From the NCBI RefSeq assembly GCF_028745735.1, contig NZ_JAQZSM010000002.1, forward strand, positions 1-64,000: a stretch of 64,000 bases of DNA. The letters are read 5' to 3'. A program made the translations under genes and the position numbers. Source of the stretch: Roseinatronobacter alkalisoli (GTDB lineage Bacteria > Pseudomonadota > Alphaproteobacteria > Rhodobacterales > Rhodobacteraceae). This document shows positions 18,206 to 26,190 of the stretch, piece by piece. The notes under the pieces are model-generated. The model did no database searches and was not told where the DNA came from. It saw nothing but the letters and a program-made list of their open reading frames with translations. The number at the start of each line of letters is the position of its first letter. Positions within the stretch are counted from its first letter, which is position 1.

Positions 18206-19627
18206 TTACAGCGATGCCCGCAGGGATTCACGGTCAATCTTTGAGCGGTGACGCTTATCCATTGGCATTGTCGCAACATGAACAACCCGGTTGATGCCGA
18301 ATGCGGCTGCGTGGGTTCGCCATGATGCCGCCTGCGCCTTGTCACCCTCAATTGCTAGGCAGGCTACGTCATTGACCGCGATCAGGGCGCATTGGCGCAC
18401 GCCGGGCCATTGTCGTGCCGCCACCTCGACCGAAAACGGGTAGCACATGCGACCGTCTATTTTTACATCCGTGCCCATACGCCCCAGCAACCAAAGTCTG
18501 CCTTGCGCATCCAGACGGCCTGCATCGCCCGTGCGGTGCCAGATAGTCGCGCCGTCACGAACCTTGTTTTGCGCGTCATGGGCTGGATCAAGATAGCCGC
18601 GGTTCACATGCGCACCGGCAACCTGAATTTCGTTGTTTTGAATGCGCAGACGAATCCCGGCAACAGGGTGACCGACCAGAAGCCCTTGCCCCCCATACAT
18701 GGCTGTGCGGTCATCGGCTGTTATGTCAGCGGCTTCCAGATGCGCAATTGGCTCTGCCTCGGTAGAGCCATAGACACAGCACACGCGCAGGTTAGGCCGG
18801 ATCGAATGCATCCTGTCGATAAGTTCCGGAAACACAGGGCCACCGCCGGTAAAGACCGTATGAAGCGGCGCCTCTGCCCCTGCCTGCGCCAGCATCTCGC
18901 ACAGCGATGGCGGCAGGAGTGCGCGGGTGACACCGTTCTTTTGCATCCAGTACTGTAAATCCGCGGGTTGCAGCGCGTCAAGCCGGGACATCTTCCAGTT
19001 AGGCAAAACCGAAGTCTGCCCGCTGGCAATGTTTATCAGCACGAAAACAGGAAACGCGATCAGGTCGCGCTGGGGCTGCTCGTCATGCAGCAACGGCGCA
19101 ATTGCTTTATACTGCGCGCCAAGGAAATCATGGCTGCGCGGAATTGCCTTTGGCATGCCCGTCGTGCCCGACGTGAAAGAAATAAGCGCTGTATCCACAC
19201 CCGCAGGGTGCGCAATATCGGGGATAGTCGCGGCCCGTCCAGTGGGGCGCAGATGGCGCACACGCCACAATTCAGGCAAGACCCATCCAAGCAGCCCAAA
19301 CAGGCCAGAGCTGCAAAATGCGCGCGGTCTTGTGACGCGGGCTGCGTGGCGCAACCCTGCAAGGCCTAATGCCGGTTCCGGCAACACGGCAGTTGCGCCA
19401 AGCGTCCATAGCGCAGCAAGGGCGGCATAAAGGTCTGCATCCACAGACATTGCGATCAACACCTTATCGCCCGCCCGGATGCCTTTGTGGTGCCACGCAT
19501 TCGCAAAGGCCAAACGGCGCGCGTTCAGTTCGATGTATGTTACCTCGCGGCCACTGCCGTCGATCAGCGCAACCCTGTCCGGATACCGTTCAACGGCGGA
19601 CGCAAAATCGCGTAGCAGATCAGACAT
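18206..19627 (-). CDS. AMP-dependent acyl ligase (OleC-like)
   Basis: A 473-residue adenylate-forming enzyme. The phosphate loop is SFTSGTTGMPKAI, motif A5 is YGSTEAEP, motif A7 is HRTGDAGRLDAQGRLWLLGR and the C-terminal lysine lies in MDKRHRSKID. The last two motifs resemble the OleC beta-lactone synthetase branch more than ordinary acyl-CoA ligases; this is a motif judgement, not an alignment. It activates a carboxylate with ATP. It overlaps the preceding GNAT gene by 8 bp and belongs to the eight-gene lipid/isoprenoid operon. It is shorter than typical OleC (about 550). Confidence 0.88.
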   Translation of the reverse strand: MSDLLRDFASAVERYPDRVALIDGSGREVTYIELNARRLAFANAWHHKGIRAGDKVLIAMSVDADLYAALAALWTLGATAVLPEPALGLAGLRHAARVTRPRAFCSSGLFGLLGWVLPELWRVRHLRPTGRAATIPDIAHPAGVDTALISFTSGTTGMPKAIPRSHDFLGAQYKAIAPLLHDEQPQRDLIAFPVFVLINIASGQTSVLPNWKMSRLDALQPADLQYWMQKNGVTRALLPPSLCEMLAQAGAEAPLHTVFTGGGPVFPELIDRMHSIRPNLRVCCVYGSTEAEPIAHLEAADITADDRTAMYGGQGLLVGHPVAGIRLRIQNNEIQVAGAHVNRGYLDPAHDAQNKVRDGATIWHRTGDAGRLDAQGRLWLLGRMGTDVKIDGRMCYPFSVEVAARQWPGVRQCALIAVNDVACLAIEGDKAQAASWRTHAAAFGINRVVHVATMPMDKRHRSKIDRESLRASL

Positions 19628-20465
19628 CCCATTTCAGCCCAAGCAGTTCATATCGGCGAAACACCTCTCCACCTTCCTTGCGGCTGCGATCGGCAGAGCG
19701 GTTGTTGTCTTGTATCAGCGCGTGGATCACTGTCTCATAGCCCATTGCACGCGCTTTCGCGTGACAGGCATGCACCATATGCCGACCCGCGCCGGGCACG
19801 AAGCTGGCATAAGTTTTCAGGATCACGGTTTTCGTTTCAAGCCCCTCGGCATAGTTCGGAATCGCAAACAGAAAGCCTGCCAATGTCCCGTCTGGCCGAC
19901 GCGCAAAGAAGATCAGCTCGCGCTTGAGCAAGGGTATGACGGGTCTATACATCCCAAGGAATACAGACTCGGGGATCGGTGTGTAGAATGCGTTATCCGC
20001 AAATGCTACGCAAGACAGTGCGAACACCTCTTGAAACAAGACCTCTGGTTCGTTGCCGTCCCATGTCTCTACAGTGAAATCGGCGGGGGCGGGCAATGGC
20101 GCGGGATCGCATTTTTCCAAGGCCATCCGCGCCGAGAAGTAGCGTGCCACAGGCTCAAATCCGGCAGCAGCAAAAATCAACGGTTCATGAGCGCGATTGG
20201 CCGGTTCCATCAGAAAGGCAGGCGAGCCGTCACTTTCGCTCACGAAACGATAGCTGTGCCATGTGTCGCCCGCCATTGGCCCCAACACCCTGTCAAACCC
20301 TGCATCACGGATGCGCACCAGTGCCTTTTGCAATAACTCCCTGCCTGCCTTAGGCACCTTGAACGACACATTTCCAATTGTCGCGGCAGGCGCACCGTCC
20401 CAGTCCGGCCCGTTCAGATGGATCGTCAGGGCAGCGCCATCGACCTTCAGTGTTTCGACTTTCAC
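19620..20465 (-). CDS. GNAT-family protein of the isoprenoid/lipid operon
   Basis: A 281-residue GNAT-like protein. Relevant segments are GPMAGDTWHSYRFV, FFARRPDGTLAGFLFAIP, TVILKTYASFVPGAG and VIHALIQDNNRSAD, a pattern I associate with large uncharacterised GNATs. Start is GTG, with GTGA overlapping the stop of the polyprenol-kinase-like gene. It may acylate or aminoacylate the pathway intermediate. No substrate can be named. Its place between kinase-like and ligase genes suggests it acts in the same pathway. Confidence 0.82.
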   Translation of the reverse strand: MKVETLKVDGAALTIHLNGPDWDGAPAATIGNVSFKVPKAGRELLQKALVRIRDAGFDRVLGPMAGDTWHSYRFVSESDGSPAFLMEPANRAHEPLIFAAAGFEPVARYFSARMALEKCDPAPLPAPADFTVETWDGNEPEVLFQEVFALSCVAFADNAFYTPIPESVFLGMYRPVIPLLKRELIFFARRPDGTLAGFLFAIPNYAEGLETKTVILKTYASFVPGAGRHMVHACHAKARAMGYETVIHALIQDNNRSADRSRKEGGEVFRRYELLGLKWDV

Positions 20466-21781
20466 AGGCTTGCTCCGGGTATTGGGGTTGTGCCGCCCTG
20501 ATCTATTACTGCAACCGTGTAATAGGCCAACGGCAGGATCATGGATAACAAGGTCAGTTTCAGAACGCGATGCCTGAAAAAGATGCTGGGCATTGCCGCA
20601 CTGGCCGTCGCGCTAAGGGCGAGACACAGGCAGGCCAATACCAACAGTGGCTCCGCCCACAAACTTTGCGGGGGGTTCAGCAACGTTACGACATATCGCA
20701 AACCAAGCAGCGCCACCGCGATCACCGGCACCCAGACCAGATTGCGCCGCAATGCAAGCGTACTTAACCCCATGACCAGCCCCATCGCTGTCAGGCCATA
20801 GAATTGAATCGCGTTCCACCCCACTGCATTTCCAACGGCCAACCAGCCAAAACTGAACAACGCCAGCGCTGCAACCATGTCCAGATCGCCAAAATCATCC
20901 TCACCGGGATTTTGGGTGCTTGCCCACGGATGCGCCACAAGCACCAGCGCTGGCAGGATCGCATTTTGCCATTCAACCGAAGCGAGGATCAGGAACATCG
21001 CCACGACATAAACGCGCGCCGCATGGGTCGACAGACCAAAGCGTGGACCGATCACGCGCGAAGCAATGATTGCAAGCACGAAAAGCGCTGCAAGCGGTCC
21101 CAACTCGGTCAGGCTGCTGTCGCTGTGGACCTCCAGAAACACCAGCAATCCCAGCGGCAGAAACAGGTTGTCAAACCCCCGCCAGCTTTGGGCCTCAACC
21201 AATGTGCCGAAACCGGCCACCAGCAACGCAAGTGTCAGGATATTCAGGGGGCGCAAGTCGGACAGGAACATCAGGCAGATCAACGCCACCAGAAGTGTGA
21301 TCACGAAAAAAACCACAGTTCCTTCAACACTTTTGTCGCCCTGTTCAACCTTGAAACGGCGCGTTCCATATGCTGTTCCGGCCAGCGCCGCGGCCGCATC
21401 AGCGAGTGTCAATACTGCGATAGGCAACACATAGAAAAGCGCCACCCCATCTGCCAGGAAGAAACAAAGCCCAACTGAAATGGCCAACAGGAAATCACCG
21501 TAGGACCGCCGCTCGACACTGTGCACGGCTTCGCCCAGCCGCCCCGAAATCTGCGGCATTCGCAGCATTACCATCATAACCAGCGTCAGGCCGATAATCA
21601 TGTATACTGGCCAGCGATCTGGAAAAAGCCACGGCAACCCCATCGCATAAACCCCGGTGCCGACATGCACCAGTTTACGCTTCACTTCGGCGCTAAACGG
21701 CAAGCGGCGCACAAGCGCCATCAACACGACAAACGCAGCAACCGAACTAAAAGCAATGACCAGTTGCGCTGAGATCGTCAC
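20462..21781 (-). CDS. phytol/dolichol kinase-like membrane protein (VTE5/SEC59 family)
   Basis: A 439-residue polytopic protein. The N-terminal half carries the family motifs KRKLVHVGTGVYAMGLP, SYGDFLLAISVG and LADAAAALAGTAYG, with KSVEGTVVFF. These are typical of CTP-dependent polyprenol/phytol kinases and related phosphatidate cytidylyltransferase-fold proteins. The C-terminal half (about residues 230-439) adds further helices of unknown role. Start is GTG, overlapping the DUF3419 stop by four bases. It probably phosphorylates an isoprenoid alcohol at the inner membrane, which fits the neighbouring UbiA prenyltransferase. Confidence 0.82.
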   Translation of the reverse strand: MTISAQLVIAFSSVAAFVVLMALVRRLPFSAEVKRKLVHVGTGVYAMGLPWLFPDRWPVYMIIGLTLVMMVMLRMPQISGRLGEAVHSVERRSYGDFLLAISVGLCFFLADGVALFYVLPIAVLTLADAAAALAGTAYGTRRFKVEQGDKSVEGTVVFFVITLLVALICLMFLSDLRPLNILTLALLVAGFGTLVEAQSWRGFDNLFLPLGLLVFLEVHSDSSLTELGPLAALFVLAIIASRVIGPRFGLSTHAARVYVVAMFLILASVEWQNAILPALVLVAHPWASTQNPGEDDFGDLDMVAALALFSFGWLAVGNAVGWNAIQFYGLTAMGLVMGLSTLALRRNLVWVPVIAVALLGLRYVVTLLNPPQSLWAEPLLVLACLCLALSATASAAMPSIFFRHRVLKLTLLSMILPLAYYTVAVIDQGGTTPIPGASL

Positions 21782-22878
21782 CTGCCAGCTTCCTCGATCA
21801 CAAAATCCGAATAGAAGAACGCCTTGTCACGAGCCTTGAGTTCATCCTCCAGGTCACGCAGGCGTGTCACGCGCGCGGACAAGTGCGGCGGCACACGGCG
21901 CGGGGCCATCATGTTCCAGTATACCAGCCGCGCACCGGGGGCAGCAGCACCCAGAATGCTGTCATAAACCTGCGCGAAAACCGGCCCCGACATATATTCG
22001 AAGATGTCCGATAGGTTGAAACCATGTGCCAACTCGCCGGTTTTGATAAATGCCTCCAGTGAACCGGGCCGGATTTCGATGCGGTTGCAACGATCACGGA
22101 TCAGTTCAAAATACTCCTCGCGCCACGCCATCGGCAGGGCCATGCCATGCGTTCCCTTGATGATCCAGTGTAGATACGGGTTCCCGGAGGGGTCGGTTTC
22201 TACCGCTGCGTGGTGGATGCGCCGCGCCACATGCTGCGCGGGACTGCCCTCGACATGATCAAAAAACGCCTTGTCCCGACCCATCCGGCCCATGACGAAA
22301 CGAGAGAAAAAGATACTCAGCAACAATCGCCAGCGCCATGTGTTGAAGCGCGTGTCAAAGAAGGCCTGACGCCCCGGCCTGTCGCGTGGCACGAATATGT
22401 CGTCGCGGGTTGTGCGGCCATGCACCAACGGCAGAAACCACGTTCGGAAAATCCGGAAATAGCGTTCAAACTTGCCGACGCCACCTGCGCCGAAACGGTC
22501 AACATCCTTGTCCAGCGCATTCCAGAACGCTCGTGTTTCCTGATCAAGCAACGCCACCACACGCGCCAGCAGCGCCTTGCGCCGTGTTGATGCGCGCGCG
22601 CCCATCAATTCCAGAAATTCGGCATGGCTCAATGTTGAATACGCAGCGATACGCAACTTCAGGCAAGCAATCTGTGCAGGTGACAGATCGACCACAACAA
22701 TCTTTGCCGGGTCCAGCGTCAGCATTGCCAGCGCGTTATCGCCTGCCGAGCAGATCGATACCAGCGTTCCCGAGGCACAATTTCCCAAGGCCTCGGTCAG
22801 AATATCCGCATCTTCCCACAATTGGGCATATCGGATGTGATCAAATGCTGCTTTTCCCTCAATCTCAGAGTGTGTCAC
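21778..22878 (-). CDS. DUF3419/BtaA-like aminocarboxypropyltransferase family protein
   Basis: A 366-residue protein of the DUF3419 family, which includes Rhodobacter BtaA (SAM:diacylglycerol 3-amino-3-carboxypropyltransferase for betaine lipids). Family segments are FDHIRYAQLWEDADIL, LVSICSAGDNALAMLTLDP (SAM site), VVVDLSPAQIACLKLRIAA and HGFNLSDIFEYMS. The GTG start at 22878 has GGAG seven bases upstream; the upstream ATG at 22908 has no RBS. It overlaps the PEP-synthase-like gene by 14 bp. It may add an aminocarboxypropyl group to the operon's alcohol product rather than to diacylglycerol. Confidence 0.85.
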   Translation of the reverse strand: MTHSEIEGKAAFDHIRYAQLWEDADILTEALGNCASGTLVSICSAGDNALAMLTLDPAKIVVVDLSPAQIACLKLRIAAYSTLSHAEFLELMGARASTRRKALLARVVALLDQETRAFWNALDKDVDRFGAGGVGKFERYFRIFRTWFLPLVHGRTTRDDIFVPRDRPGRQAFFDTRFNTWRWRLLLSIFFSRFVMGRMGRDKAFFDHVEGSPAQHVARRIHHAAVETDPSGNPYLHWIIKGTHGMALPMAWREEYFELIRDRCNRIEIRPGSLEAFIKTGELAHGFNLSDIFEYMSGPVFAQVYDSILGAAAPGARLVYWNMMAPRRVPPHLSARVTRLRDLEDELKARDKAFFYSDFVIEEAGR

Positions 22879-25285
22879 AAAGTTTCTCCACCTCGCCCGT
22901 CGCGCCATCAACGGTCAGCGTTTCACCATCTGCGATCCATTGCGTCGCGCCTTTCAACCCGACCACACAAGGGATACCCAGTTCACGCGCCACGATGGCC
23001 GAATGCGACAATAACGAGCCGCGCTCGACGACGATGGCAGACGCGTTTGAGAAAACGGCAATCCAGCCCGGATCAGTGTGGCGCGCCACAAGAATTTCAC
23101 CCGCTGCCAGCGATTGCGTGCGTGGGTCGCGAATCACGCGGGCCACCGCTGTCACCCGTCCCGCTGAACAGCCGGTTGCACTTCGGCGCGCAGCCTTGTC
23201 TTGCGCAACGGGCGCTTCAGCCCAGACGGGCGCGATGGCGGGGCCGCGCAATTCAATCCGTTCGGGTGGGTCAGGACGGTTTGCGGCGGCCGCATCTTCG
23301 GCCTTGCGCAGGGCGACCAACGATTTCAGATCGCCCGACAGCCCATACCCTTCGACCGCGCCCAGAACCTCTGACGTGGTCAGGTAGAACACGTCACGCG
23401 GGGCTGCCAGCAACCCACGGGCCGCAAATTCACGGCCAAGACCAAGAAAGACGCGGCGCGCATAGCCAAAGATGCGGGTTCGCTCAAAGCGCAGATTCTC
23501 ACGGTCGCGCACGCGATTCTTGGTCCATGAAATCATGGATCTGGCAACGAACCGTTTAAACGGGTTGGAAAAAAGCGCCCGCCAGTCGGGGTTCCGGACT
23601 TTGTGGGTTTCATTTGCGCCACGTTGCGCACTGGCCAAAATGGCCGCCAGCAAGCTGGATGGATCGTCCCGCAGGGTCAGGCTTTCCAGTTTCAGCTCTT
23701 CGGTGCAGCGATCACCAAACTTTTCAAGATACGCCTCCACCTCGCGGCGCAGGTCAGGATGGGCGTCCAGCCCGGAAATTCCGTCCGCAATCAGCGAGGT
23801 GTCCAGTCCGGTGGCCTTGACCATCCGTCCCATTTTCATGATGCGCTGCGCTGGTTCCGCCGAAATAATATCGCCTTGCCCGATCATCACATCGTTGTGC
23901 AATGCCAAGCCATCCTGACCAAGCCATTTTTTCAACAGGTTCCGCGAGGCTCCGAAAGCAATCATGCACAGAAAATCATTGACCAAGGGCGCATCCCAGC
24001 GATCAAGCAAAGTGCTTTCGATCTTGCGGTATTCAGCCGCAAGGGCGGTCGGACCCGCGCGCGTCACATCAAAGCCACTGTCAAGCGCGGTATTCAGGCG
24101 CGCATAAAATCGACTCCGCGTGCGCGGCAGCATGAATGCCTGCCACACCAAGCCCCCCGCGGCCCGCACAATCCTTAGATACTCGACAATGCGCCCCGTC
24201 CCGGTGGCTGGCGCCGGGCCGATGCTGTCGGTCACCTCCGAAGGCATCGGCGTATCCACCCCCATCATCGTTTCCATATAGGCCCTGTTAAGCGAAAAAC
24301 CGGGCAGAAGTGCCAGCGCGCGATACCAGTTAACCAGATTGTAATAGACCCGACCGTCCACGCGGCCCAGCATGTTACCAAAAACGGCGGATTGGGCGGC
24401 AATTGTGCGGTCGGGCACACCCAGCAAGGCAACAAAGGCGCGGTAAACACGCGCGTAAACATGTACAGCAAAGGAATATGTCAGCGGGCTGACCATGCCA
24501 GGATAGCTTTCAACAATGTTGGAGTTGTCGAATATAGTCAGCGCGTTGTCCGGGCTAGGGGGCGGCAGCAGGGGTGTCGTGATCGGGCGCGATTGCAAGA
24601 TGTGAAGGCCATTACCGTCAATCGCCCATTCGATATCCTGCGGGGTACCAAAAACATCTTCGGCCCGCCGCGCCAATTTGGCAATCTGCCCGGCCTCTGC
24701 TGTGCTCAGAACGGCAGGCGTTGTGGCGCAAAGCGCTGTGCCCTCTATGGTCCAGTCCTCGCCATCCACTTCGCCAGATACAAGGCGCTCGCCCAGCCCG
24801 GATATGGCGGACACAATCACGCGGTCACGCCGACCCGTCACCGGATCAGCGGAAAAGGCGACCCCGGCCGCGCGAGCATTGATCATGCGCTGAACAATCA
24901 CGGCCGGTCCCTCTGCCCTAGCTTTTGTTTTCAGGGCGCGGTAGGTGGCTACAGTGTCGGAAAAGCCCGATTCCCAGACTTGCCGCGCTGCGGCCGCAAC
25001 ACTGTCAGCCGCCACGTTCAGCAACGTGTCAAACTGCCCGGCGTGACTATGTTCCGCGCCATCTTCCTGCCGGGCGGAGCTGCGTACTGCAAACGGCCCT
25101 TCACCCAGTTGCGCCAACGCATCTGACAATCCGTCAATAGGCCCGTCTGCGTCAAATGCTTCGGCGCGAATGACGAAATAGGCAGGTGGCGCAAATCCGG
25201 TTTCTGCAAGGCGCGAGAGCGCAGCGGCCTTGCCGCCGACCTCATCGACGTTGCGCGCCTGTTGCTGCGGGACAATAAAAGACAT
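22865..25285 (-). CDS. PEP/pyruvate-dikinase-like enzyme (rifampin-phosphotransferase architecture)
   Basis: An 806-residue protein with an N-terminal PPDK ATP-binding domain (VGGKAAALSRLAETGF; FAVRSSARQEDG; residues about 1-300, including IEWAIDGNGLHILQSRPI), a 350-residue middle region, and a C-terminal phosphohistidine domain with RGSLLSHSAIVARELGIPCVVG. That order matches rifampin phosphotransferase and related small-molecule dikinases more than PEP synthase, because there is no PEP-binding TIM barrel. It probably phosphorylates a small hydroxyl substrate through a phosphohistidine relay. Its ATG overlaps the UbiA stop (TGATG). Confidence 0.85.
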   Translation of the reverse strand: MSFIVPQQQARNVDEVGGKAAALSRLAETGFAPPAYFVIRAEAFDADGPIDGLSDALAQLGEGPFAVRSSARQEDGAEHSHAGQFDTLLNVAADSVAAAARQVWESGFSDTVATYRALKTKARAEGPAVIVQRMINARAAGVAFSADPVTGRRDRVIVSAISGLGERLVSGEVDGEDWTIEGTALCATTPAVLSTAEAGQIAKLARRAEDVFGTPQDIEWAIDGNGLHILQSRPITTPLLPPPSPDNALTIFDNSNIVESYPGMVSPLTYSFAVHVYARVYRAFVALLGVPDRTIAAQSAVFGNMLGRVDGRVYYNLVNWYRALALLPGFSLNRAYMETMMGVDTPMPSEVTDSIGPAPATGTGRIVEYLRIVRAAGGLVWQAFMLPRTRSRFYARLNTALDSGFDVTRAGPTALAAEYRKIESTLLDRWDAPLVNDFLCMIAFGASRNLLKKWLGQDGLALHNDVMIGQGDIISAEPAQRIMKMGRMVKATGLDTSLIADGISGLDAHPDLRREVEAYLEKFGDRCTEELKLESLTLRDDPSSLLAAILASAQRGANETHKVRNPDWRALFSNPFKRFVARSMISWTKNRVRDRENLRFERTRIFGYARRVFLGLGREFAARGLLAAPRDVFYLTTSEVLGAVEGYGLSGDLKSLVALRKAEDAAAANRPDPPERIELRGPAIAPVWAEAPVAQDKAARRSATGCSAGRVTAVARVIRDPRTQSLAAGEILVARHTDPGWIAVFSNASAIVVERGSLLSHSAIVARELGIPCVVGLKGATQWIADGETLTVDGATGEVEKLCDTL

Positions 25286-26190
25286 CAGAACATCCTCGTG
25301 AGCATGGGAGCAAAGCCAGCCAAACCATAACAGGCGAACACCCAAAGCCCCGCAAAACTGTCCAGGCGCTTCTCTGCATCTGGCGTGGGGGCTTTACAAT
25401 ATGCACGCCCCGCCCAAATGCATGCGCCCGCCCCGGCACTGCCAAGCGTCGCTGTCATCCAAAGCGCACCGGTCACCGCGCTGACGCCCACGAGCAATGC
25501 CCATGACACCACAACACATATGGCCCAGATCATAGCCGCGCTTTGTGGACCCCAGAGGCCGGAATAGGTGTCGACACCGACAATTTCATTCTGCGGTGCC
25601 CAAAGCTTGCGCCCGATTTCCAGAACGCAGCCATTGACAAAGGACATCGCCAGAAACAGCCAAAGCCAGATAGCCGGCGCGCCAGCGGGCAGCCATTCCA
25701 TGGCGGTCAGCAGCAGATCAATCAGTGGCATGATCGCCATATGACTCAGCAGATACAGCACAGGGCGCGCCTTCAGCCATTTTGGCAAGCCGAACTCTGC
25801 TGTCATGGCCAGTAGCCACAGCCAGACAAGCCCAAGCAACCACAGAAGCGGCGGATGCCAAGCCCATGCGGCAAATCCCGTCATCGGTAAGGACGCCAGC
25901 CCAAGCATCAGAACAGCCCGCAGCGAGATCAGGCCACGCGGGATCGGGCGGTCAGGTCGGTAGCGTTTATCATCTTCCAGATCCTTATATTCGTCACAGA
26001 CCCGCATCTGGAAGAACAGTAGGATTGCCACTGCGAACCCTGCAATAAATGCCCCTTGGCCCGGTAGGGGCCGCCCCGCCATCTCGGCGGAAACGCTGAT
26101 ACTGGCTGCAGAAAAAACCGCCAGCAAAGGTACTGTCTTTGCCAGCGGGAAGCGTTCTTTCTGATATGCCCACAGGGCCGCAGGTGTCAT
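25285..26190 (-). CDS. UbiA-family prenyltransferase
   Basis: A 301-residue membrane protein with about nine helices. The first aspartate-rich motif is RVCDEYKDLEDD (variant of NDxxDxxxD), followed by YRPDRPIPRGLISL. The second motif region is VNGCVLEIGRKLWAPQNEIVGVDTYS. UbiA enzymes transfer a prenyl group from its diphosphate to an acceptor in the membrane. The DEYKD subtype is shared by several uncharacterised bacterial UbiA members. Start ATG overlaps the HMGR stop by four bases and its stop overlaps the PEP-like ATG, so the three are coupled. Confidence 0.9.
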   Translation of the reverse strand: MTPAALWAYQKERFPLAKTVPLLAVFSAASISVSAEMAGRPLPGQGAFIAGFAVAILLFFQMRVCDEYKDLEDDKRYRPDRPIPRGLISLRAVLMLGLASLPMTGFAAWAWHPPLLWLLGLVWLWLLAMTAEFGLPKWLKARPVLYLLSHMAIMPLIDLLLTAMEWLPAGAPAIWLWLFLAMSFVNGCVLEIGRKLWAPQNEIVGVDTYSGLWGPQSAAMIWAICVVVSWALLVGVSAVTGALWMTATLGSAGAGACIWAGRAYCKAPTPDAEKRLDSFAGLWVFACYGLAGFAPMLTRMF

